A stretch of DNA of 64,000 bases from Saccharum officinarum (Eukaryota > Streptophyta > Magnoliopsida > Poales > Poaceae). Positions 56,214 through 64,000 of the stretch are shown here, piece after piece. Positions within the stretch are counted from its first letter, which is position 1. The number at the start of each line of letters is the position of its first letter. A program made the position numbers and the translations under genes. Where the stretch lies: NCBI GenBank assembly GCA_020631735.1, contig CM036188.1, positions 18,828,214 to 18,892,213 on the forward strand, read 5' to 3'. The notes beneath the pieces are model-generated. The model did not search any database, had not been told where the DNA came from, and saw nothing but the letters and a program-made list of their open reading frames with translations.

Positions 56214-59200
56214 ATGTCCAGAAATATGACTCGTCATCGCCAATTCACCACCCGTCGCCGAACTACTGATACCCCACAAGCAGAGAGCACTGCGATAGGA
56301 GCGCCGCAGGATCCAACTAATGGTGGTGGTAACAATCAGGACGATTGGAGCTGTAGCCATTATCTGCAGCTAGACCAAGGAGATGAGGTAATAACTTAGG
56401 TCATACCTAATAATGCGATAGTAAGAAATCACGCTAGATAAGTTTGATGGGGACTTATTTATGAATTTTGAAGCAGGTTTTGCCGCAAGAGCCAAGTGGT
56501 GAGGGTACCAGCAGGACTAAGCGTGGTGCAACAAAGCTTCCTCAAACAAGTAAACATTGGCACATCTCTGAGTTCGACCAAGTAGGAGAGCTGGTGGAGC
56601 CTCTTAAAGCATTAGGCCCATACAAGAGTGTCATCGGGGCACTTGTAAGAGACTTTATCCCGATCAAATACAGGAAATGGACTGGTCGTGAGGATGACCC
56701 ATGGAGGGTTCCAGAAAGTGAGAAGGAGCTAGTTTGGAACAAGTTGAAAGGGTATTTCACTTTTCCTAATGACTATGACGAGGTGACAGTCAAGAAGAAG
56801 GCCAAGGAAATCATGGGTCGCTCGTTCAAGACTTTTAAGGGAACCTTGTACAAGTTAATCAAGGAGGACAGAGAACCGAATTTTGAGGGAGGTCAATACA
56901 ACAAGCAGAGAGACTTCTGGGAGGAGTTCAAGGCTTACAAGCTATCCAAAGAGGCCAAGGCATCAAGCGAAAGAAATAGAGCAAACTCGCTTAAGGCAAA
57001 GGATCCTCATCGCCTAGGATCACGTGGCTATGTAAGGAAGATTCCAGAATGAGAAATGGAAGTCCAAAAACTAGAGCAGCGCGGCGTTAGGCCTTAGACA
57101 AGCGATTGGTAGCTCAGATCAGTAAACTACCTACTCGCAAAGGGGGCACAATACAATAGTGATGGGAGCCTTAATGCCAGTAGTGAACCCGTCAGCAATC
57201 TCCTCCAGAGGATTTTAACCTTAACTGAGGAAGTGAATAGAGGTAACCGCAAGTCCGATAGAGAAAATGACGTGCTCACACAAGCACTTGGAAACAAGGA
57301 GCACCCCGGTCGCACTAGAGGAGCCGGGAATGTTCCTTGGGTGAAAGCATTTGAAGGTGAATCTTCATCCTATAGGAGCCGGGCGAGAGCTAGAACGCAA
57401 AGAGAAGAAGAGCTCCAAAGGTTTCGAAAGAAAATCGAAGATAGCATGGAAGCACGGATAGCTGCTCAAGTTGATGCACGAGTTATGTCATCTATGCAAT
57501 CCATTTGTTCGACACAACCACAGCCTATCCTGACTTTGAATAGCCTAGTGCCCAAGGGTCGCAGTAGCTGCGGCTCAACCCCTATGCTTGACGAAGAAGA
57601 GGTCAATGCTCCTCATCCGGTGGACAACATCACTGGACCTATTAATGTCAGGTTGTACATCCGTCAGCAGTGGACAAAAGACAAGGTGGTGGTCGAACAA
57701 GCATTTCCAAGAGGAGACGACATCATTCATGGCAAGCCAATGCCACCCGGGTATGTCAGGGTCAGTATTGATAAGATCTTAGATAAGAAGTACAATAAGA
57801 TACACATTGATTTCCCAGTGGAGGAAGATAGGCCGTGTCTTGTTCACAACTTGAGCACTCATGTGGCTTGGCGCAAACGCTTCATCAAGCTGGATGAGCA
57901 GCCATCTTCGGATGATGAGGATGACAGTGAATCATCGGCATCACCGCCGCCAAGAGGTTTCTCTTCTCTGCAAGATCCTCATTCTCCCTCTCCTGCCTCG
58001 AAAGAGAAGACACCTCCTCCACCGCCAAAGGAGAAAACACCTCCTCTACCTCCTCCACCTCCTCCACAGCCAAAGGAGAAGACACCTCCTCCTCCTCCGC
58101 GAAAATCCACAGTACGATCAGGTTCGACCTCGCAACACAAGAGGTCATCAGTTTCGGTTGGTAATGCTCCCCAGACAAGTAAAAAGAAGGTGGATGCTAG
58201 CATTACGAGTAAGATGAAGGACCCGACTGTGGAGCCTCCAAGCAAGAAAGCCGCCGTTGCCTTCTTTAATCGAATAGCCAGTCTACCTAAGTGGAGACAA
58301 CAGACCGAATTTGAAAGGCAACACAACAAAGAGAGTAATCAAATCAGAGCTAGAGAAATACACACCAAAGAATTGCTAGAGATACAGAACTTGGCCAACA
58401 ACATGGGCATATCCATGGAGAGGGCCACGGAGTTGTATTACGGAACGAGAGATTTTAAAAAAGCCATGGTCGCATACAAGTATTCAAGAGGCAATCCTTT
58501 GGTCGCTACCGAACAAGAGTATAGAGATTTGCCAACATACATGCGACAGTTGCATGATTATTACTCCCTGGATACTGCCAACGGAGACTGTGTCAGTTTT
58601 GAAGTTTGCATCCCTCCCGGACTGGTTTTTAATCATCCTGAAGAAACGGTGCATATTATTTATTATGAACACCTCTTTCAGCTCTTCCAACGGCGCTCGC
58701 TCGATACGCAGATTTTAATGATATGGTCTATGTAAGTACCCTACCCTCACAACGTTATAATAAACTACGTGATTTGCATTTGAATATATCATATGTTTAT
58801 TATGCAGGTGTATGACAAAATGGTGCCTAAAGAAGCAATTGAGCAATATAGACTTCTTGGATCCCATATTTGTAAATGAGACAACATGCACCGCTCCTGG
58901 TGAAGATGACTATGTACCAACAAGTTTGAAGATTGAGTTTGAAAGGATGTTCAGAAACAACAAAACAAACATACTCCTACCCTACAACTGCGAGTATGTG
59001 TTTTCGACCCTTATTTTAGTGTTTCTTTTCTTGATATGTCATTCAATAACATGGACTTTGTGATTGCAGCAACCATTTCATCCTCGTAGATATCTATCTT
59101 GAAGATTCACATATCGAGGTGTGGGACTCAAAGAAAAAGCCACTTTCTCTTATCGACCCCTAGTCAAAGTGCCGAATAAGTAAGTGAACCCAATATCACA

Positions 59201-59708
59201 ACACTTTCTAATCACATAGGATATTGTAATGTTCTCGGTCTTCATACTTCATTTACAATGTAACATAGAATGAAGGCATTACCTAACTGAAAAAATCTCG
59301 ATAGCAAGATACAAAAGCAATGGAGTGCCCCATTCAGTGTAAAGTATATGGAGGATCTCAAGACCCTAGATCAACCGATGGGGAACAACGAATGCGGGTT
59401 CTATGTGATGTGGGCAATGCTAAAATACTTTGGCGCAAAAACAAATAAGGGAGATGACATGGTACGTAGGCATCCCATTTCTATTGTTTTGTCTTACGTT
59501 TGTGCATCTCAATATCATCTTGCTTCAATTACAGCGCAAAGCAAACAATCACAACCAGTTGCTAGATTTTGAGATGAGAGGAATTCAAGAGTAGATAGCA
59601 AGGTTTGTGATTGACGAGATATTGACCAAGAAAGGATCATTCTCCATTGCGAGGACTAAGAAGTACAAGGCGCAGTACGGAAGAGACCACATTGATAGGC
59701 TATTGTAA
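56214..59708 (+). pseudogene. TNPA-like/Ulp1 protease gene of CACTA 3, broken
   Basis: Exons 56214-56387, 56477-58731, 58808-58993, 59070-59179, 59269-59461 and 59535-59708 parallel the gene of element 1. TGG to TGA at 57050, CAG to TAG at 57095 and 57110, and TGG to TGA at 59288 interrupt it, and one C is lost from a C run near 59155, creating a stop at 59160. The two lesions that kill the element 1 gene (12739, 13450) and its extra A are absent here. The Pro-rich linker is shorter by one PPLPKKKTPPL-type unit. The Ulp1 His, Asp, Gln and Cys codons are all still present, but the lesions prevent a complete protein. Confidence 0.85.
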
Positions 59709-59929
59709 TGCGACTCTTAATTCGATACTTAAAGTTTTTTTTGAAACTTTTGTAATATAAATGTTGATGGGTTTGTATTGTCGCTGATCAACAACCACCT
59801 TCACATCGATATCAAATTGATCGATAGCAACCACCTCCACCTCCCCGACCTCCCACCCCACCACCTCCCCTCGAAATGAAAATAAAACAATTATTAAAAT
59901 GCAAATTGTGAAAAGTATATCACTACCGG

Positions 59930-60176
59930 TTCAAAGAAAACCGGCAGTGATAATATAATCTACACAACCGGTTGGTTAAAACAACCGGCAGTGATGGCTC
60001 AAGTATCACTGCCGCTTTGTAACACGAACCGGCAGTGATACATGAGCTATCACTGGCGGTTTGGCATAACCGGCAGTGATGTGATCAGCTCATCACTGCC
60101 GAGTTGGTTATGACGGTTTAAAATTCGCCAGTGAAGGGGGTTTTGAACCGCCAGTGATGTCCTTTTTGCTGTAGTG
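59930..60176. repeat. 3' subterminal repeat array of CACTA 3
   Basis: Pairs of TATCACTGCCGG/CCGGCAGTGAT as in element 1, with a few point differences, ending TTTTTGCTGTAGTG. Confidence 0.85.
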
Positions 60177-61012
60177 CGTTGAGGAAATCCGTCTGGTAGC
60201 CACCCCACCGGTCATCTCGCCCATGACGACACCGCCACCGTTGTAACCATCGTCAGCGTGCTGGACGACGGCCACGGACTGATGCCCGCCAGTGCCACTG
60301 CTTGTCTCCTGACCAACACTCGCCACGACGGCATTCCCGGAGGCATGGCCGTAGTAGTCGGACTCGGAGACGAAGTAATTGCTGGAGCCCGGCTGGTCTG
60401 GTCCCGGGGCCAGCCGGGGCGAGGGCGGCCGCCCTGGCGATAACGGCGTCCTCCTGCAGCTGCTGCTCTGCTGCCTCTTGCCCATCTTCTTGGCCCTTTC
60501 GGTGATCTTGATGCGCGCGACCACGGCGCCGGGGCGCAGCTCCGGGCGGACGACGTGGTACTCGTGCATGACCCAGCCGCTGGACCTCCGGTCACCCTTC
60601 CTGTAGTACGTCAGGTTGTACCGCCTGAACTTGACCGTCAGCTCGGCGCCAGCGCCGCTGCCGCGCACGATGACGACTGCCTTGTCCTCGCCCTTCTGTC
60701 CGCGCCACACGCCGCCGACGCTGCTGCCGCCGGCGCCGGGCGCCGCCACGGGGCTGACGACGCGGCTGACGCGGCCGGCGTTCCGCGCCATGTCGCGCGG
60801 CGGACCGAAGAAGAAAGCCTGGTCGCTCTCGTCGTGGCCGTGGCGCCGCAGCAGCTCCCACGGCGCGGGCAGCTGCAGGGGTCGTCGTCGTCTCGTCGAT
60901 GACGGCGTGCTCGTACGGGTTCGGCAAGCCGGCGGCGCGCGGGAGGAAGTAGTGCGCCACGATGTCCCCGTCCGTCGGGTCGTATTTGTTTCCTGGTCGG
61001 ATCCGGTCGTTC
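60177..61012 (-). pseudogene. NAC-domain transcription factor, copy 2, 3' truncated
   Basis: This is the near-identical duplicate of 29614-30440: PGNKYDPTDGDIVAHYFLPR, PAPWELLRRHG, GVWRGQKGEDKAVVIV, KFRRYNLTYYRKGD and GWVMHEYHVV are all present. It carries the same frame change near 60880-60900 as copy 1, so that lesion predates the duplication. It has nine extra bases (GACCTCCGG on the plus strand near 60583), giving RRS within the KGD-SGW junction. CACTA element 3 abuts it at 60177, removing the C-terminal region. The gene is not expected to give a normal NAC protein. Confidence 0.8.
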
Positions 61013-61628
61013 TTCCCTGGGCTTGCCCTTGCCTTCCTTCTTTTCCTGACGAGTTGTGGTCGAACCGATCGCCGGCGTTTCCTTTCCTTTCCTGATATAT
61101 GTAGCGCAACTGCGCAGGAGAGGCAGGAGCGCGGCGACGCGACTCGGAGTCGGTTTCCGCTCTCCTGTTCGGATTTGCTTCAGCTCGTGTCCTGCAAAAA
61201 GTTCACGCCGCACAGCGACAGGAGAGCAGGCTATTGTTCGGCTAAATCCTCCTACCGGCCCGCCGCGTCTCGGCGAAGCACTCGACTAGGTGGCCCGTTT
61301 TGATTTTTTTTTCCTTCTTGTAAACATGGTAGTTGATGTTCTCTTGCAATTTCTGGCCCTCATCGGTTAACTTCCAAAATTTGGCATGTGGCTACTATTT
61401 GATTTGCTACCAAAACTTGCCAAACTCTCACATTTGGTTTGTTAAATTTATGCCAATGTTTTTACTCAACTTTTAGCTTGCTAAATCTTTGGCATGGTAA
61501 ATTTTGGATGCCAACCAAACATGCCCTCTATGCCCTTATATCTCTCGTAGAATGGCGAATAAATTCATACTAAATGTTATGTGGAGTACTATCTTCGTAG
61601 AGGTACGGTTATTTATTTCTTCTTAGAG

Positions 61629-62249
61629 CATCTCCAACAACTTGGTAAAAATTACTTGGTATATCTTGAGTTATAACAAGTTGCTATTTTATTTGGCAAG
61701 TGAAAAAAAGATGTGTCTCCAACAAGTTGCTATTCTCACTTAGTAAAAATAGAGGATGACAGATGGGACCCGCATGTCACTGTCTATTGAGGATTTCATC
61801 TTCCCCTTCCTTCGTGCTGCTGTCCGCGCGAGCGCCGCTGGGCTCGGGCGCCGCTGCTCCTCCGCGCGGGCGCCGGGCGGCGCTGCTCCGTGCGACGGCG
61901 AGGGAGCGGCGGGCGGGCCGGCGAGGGAGCGGCGGGCGGGTTGGCGAAGGAGCGAGGTCGCTGGCGGCGCGGCGGCGTGCTGCTCCCCTGGCGGAGGAGC
62001 GAGGTCGCTGCTGCCGCGGTGGAGGCCCGCCCGTCTGCGCCGCGGTGGAGGCCGGCGAGGTCGCTGCTGCCGCGGTGGAGGCCGGCGAGGGAGCGTGGCC
62101 TCGTCCCCGGGCGGCGCGGTGGCGTGCTGCTCCCCTGGCGGAGCCGTGAGGATAGCAAGTCCGTCTGCGCGCGTATATTCCCGCGCGCGGCACCCTTGTT
62201 TACGCACTTTGGAAAAATAGCAAGTAGATTTACCAAGTTGTTGGAGATG
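61629..62249. mobile_element. TIR element with GC-rich core, duplicate
   Basis: The same element as 31072-31692, with the same 19-base inverted ends and GC-rich core; differences are scattered substitutions, mostly in the core. It was present before the block duplicated. Confidence 0.6.
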
Positions 62250-62520
62250 GTTTTTTGTGATTTTGCCAATTTTATAAGAATAGCAAGTTGAAATACCAAG
62301 TTGTGATTTTTGCCAAAGTTCACTTGCTCCAAACAAATCCTTATTATATTACTTGCATTTCTAGTTTTCAGCATGCATAATTGGTACCACTATAATAGTG
62401 CCCAAATGCAGGTTTTTTGTTTTGTTTTTGAAAAGCCCCAAATGCAGATTTGCTATGCTGTTGTTGTGGCCAGAATCCTCAATACCCCAGCATTTCATTT
62501 GAGTCACGTTTGGCGTGACT

Positions 62521-64000
62521 CACTACCGGACACAGGACCTTTGCCGAGGGCCTACCTCTTTGCCGAGAGTCAAATATCGGACTCTCGGCAAAGAATCCTT
62601 TGCCGAGAGCCTACGCTCGACAAAGATTGGCTCTCGGCAAAGCCAAACTTTGCCAAGAGCTCGACTCTCGGTAAACAAAAAATCTCGGCAAAGCCACGAC
62701 CCCACAAACGGCACCCTTTCGCCGTTATCTTTGCCGAGAGCCTGCTGTTAGGCTCTCGGCAAAATATTTTCTTTGCCGAGAGCCTCAGCCAAGGCTCTCG
62801 GCAAAGAAATTTTTTTTTGGATTTTTTCGCCCAAATTTTTTGTGCAGCCTTGCTACAGTACTAGAAGCCAAGATTTGAAATTTGGTGTATTTTCCATCCC
62901 TCTTGCTATATTTCGTGTATTTTTTTTATTTTCTTGATTTTTTTCGCAAGACGCACATTTGTACTGCAGGTGCATGAAATAATGAATCTCAGCGATTCAA
63001 AAAATTATATTCAATCTTCCGAGGGTATTTCGACGCCGTATCTAGGGACAGACGCGGAAACTTGACCATCTCGTGCACGCGACATGGCGACCAAGTTGCG
63101 TGAGATTTGATTTAAAAAAAATATAAAATGTGAACGGAGTCGGAAAATCATGAAAATGGACGGGAGGCCTTGACATCGCATGTAGAAGCTATAAATTTTT
63201 TTTGAAAATGTTTGAAGCAAGTTATACCGCAAGATGGTTGAAACTCTGAGATCTCCACATGTGATAACAAGATATCACATGCGGAGATCTCAGGGTTTCA
63301 ACCATCTTGTGTCACAACTTGCTCCAAACATTCCCAAATTATTTCCATAAACTCTACGTATCGTGTCAAGGCCTTCCGTCTATTTTCATGATTTTCCGAC
63401 TCCGTTCGCATTTTATATATTTTTAAATCAAATCCTACACAACTTGGTCGCTATGTCTCGTGCACGAGATGGTCGAGTTTCCGCGTCTGTCCCTAGATAT
63501 GGTGTTGAAATACTCTCAAAAGAATGAATATCATTTTTTAAATCGTTGAGATTCATTATTTCATGCACCTGCAGTTCAAATATGCGTCTTACGGAAAAAA
63601 TCAAGAAAATAAAAAAATGCGTGAAATATAGCAAGAAGAATGGAAAATACACCAAATTTCAAACATGGCCACCTAGTACTATATCAAGGCTGCATGAAAA
63701 AATTGGGAGCAAAAATCCAAAAAAAAATATATATATTTTGCCGAGAGCCTCCTAAAGCTCTCGGCAAAGAGGCTCTTTGCTGAGAGCCTGGGCTTGGGGG
63801 CTCTCGGCAAAGAACGCCGGACGAAATTTTTAAAAATTATATATATTTTGCCGAGAGCTAGGTTAGGTGGCTCTCGGCAAAGAGTTTTTATTTTTTTTAT
63901 TTTCTTTGCCGAGAGCCATCTGACCTAGCTCTCGGCAAAGAACGCCGGACGAAATTTTTAAAAATTATATATATTTTGCCGAGAGCTAGGTCAGGTGGCT
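62521..64000 (+). mobile_element. CACTA element 5, partial, duplicate of element 4
   Basis: It starts CACTACCGGAC after ACT, exactly as element 4 at 31964, and continues with the CTTTGCCGAGAGCC array, the long inverted repeat (62877-63665) and the second array until the window ends. The array has one extra motif pair (62766-62806) and scattered differences. The rest of the element lies outside the window. Confidence 0.9.
62877..63665. repeat. Long inverted repeat of CACTA 5
   Basis: Arms homologous to 32280-33110 face each other around GATAACAAGATATCAC near 63265-63280. Small indels have shifted the mirrored reading frames found in element 4, so the sequence is being kept or lost at the DNA level and not as protein. 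Confidence 0.85.

Larger units (their letters stand above)
50799..60176 (+). mobile_element. CACTA element 3, near copy of element 1
   Basis: It begins CACTACTACAGA and ends GCTGTAGTG, with the same TCACTGCCGG subterminal arrays (50799-51070 and 59930-60176), tnp2 gene and TNPA/Ulp1 gene as element 1. Differences from element 1 include a MITE at 51468, a different tandem arrangement of leader sequence near 51400-51900, a 587-bp deletion at a TGTT microhomology (56013-56016) and fewer repeats in the internal array. Its stop codons differ from those of element 1. No target duplication is visible. Confidence 0.92.

Overview
The window is nuclear DNA from a grass. I infer a panicoid or Andropogoneae-type genome (sorghum, sugarcane, Miscanthus) from the style of the transposons, the MITE families and the NAC gene; this is not proven by the sequence. 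It is almost entirely nested transposable elements that have broken two host genes. A run of 100 N at 50550-50649 marks an assembly gap.

Layout, left to right. 1-5.7 kb: AT-rich flank with weak minus-strand exons, a MITE, then the TATA box and first exon of an unrecognised hydrophobic-protein gene. 5712-15531: CACTA element 1 (tnp2 transposase gene plus a TNPA-like gene ending in a Ulp1 SUMO-protease domain; both broken). 15.5-17.3 kb: remaining exons of the interrupted host gene, four of them joined in phase 0. 18524-30440: a NAC transcription-factor gene on the minus strand, cut in its last exon by CACTA element 2 (18681-29491, 3-bp target duplication TGG). Both genes of element 2 (1151-aa tnp2 transposase, 590-aa TNPA-like protein) read open through every predicted splice, so it looks recently active and possibly autonomous. 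30.4-32 kb: NAC promoter and a TIR element with a GC-rich core. 31964-38376: CACTA element 4 (TSD ACT), which lacks the tnp2 gene and carries captured pieces of an LRR receptor kinase and a second host gene.

38.4-48.6 kb is a Russian-doll insertion: an L1-type LINE interrupted by a ~335-bp Mutator-like TIR element, itself interrupted by a ~6-kb LTR-type unit (TSD ATGGA), which contains a MITE and a 1.2-kb copia-type solo LTR. 48.6-50.8 kb has no recognisable gene and holds the N gap. 50799-60176 is CACTA element 3, a near copy of element 1 with different inactivating mutations. It abuts a second, 3'-truncated copy of the NAC gene (60177-61012), followed by the same promoter, TIR element and CACTA4-type element (element 5, 62521 to the window end). 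The blocks 29614-33403 and 60177-64000 are therefore a duplication, or two haplotypes or homeologs joined in one scaffold.

Functionally, the tnp2-type protein is the presumed transposase and the TNPA-like protein the presumed binder of the subterminal repeat arrays. Each CACTA family has its own array motif. Elements 1 and 3 also carry an internal array of their motif directly upstream of a TATA box for the TNPA/Ulp1 gene, which suggests autoregulation. Elements 2, 4 and 5 share a homologous long inverted repeat near the 5' end that could form a hairpin RNA.
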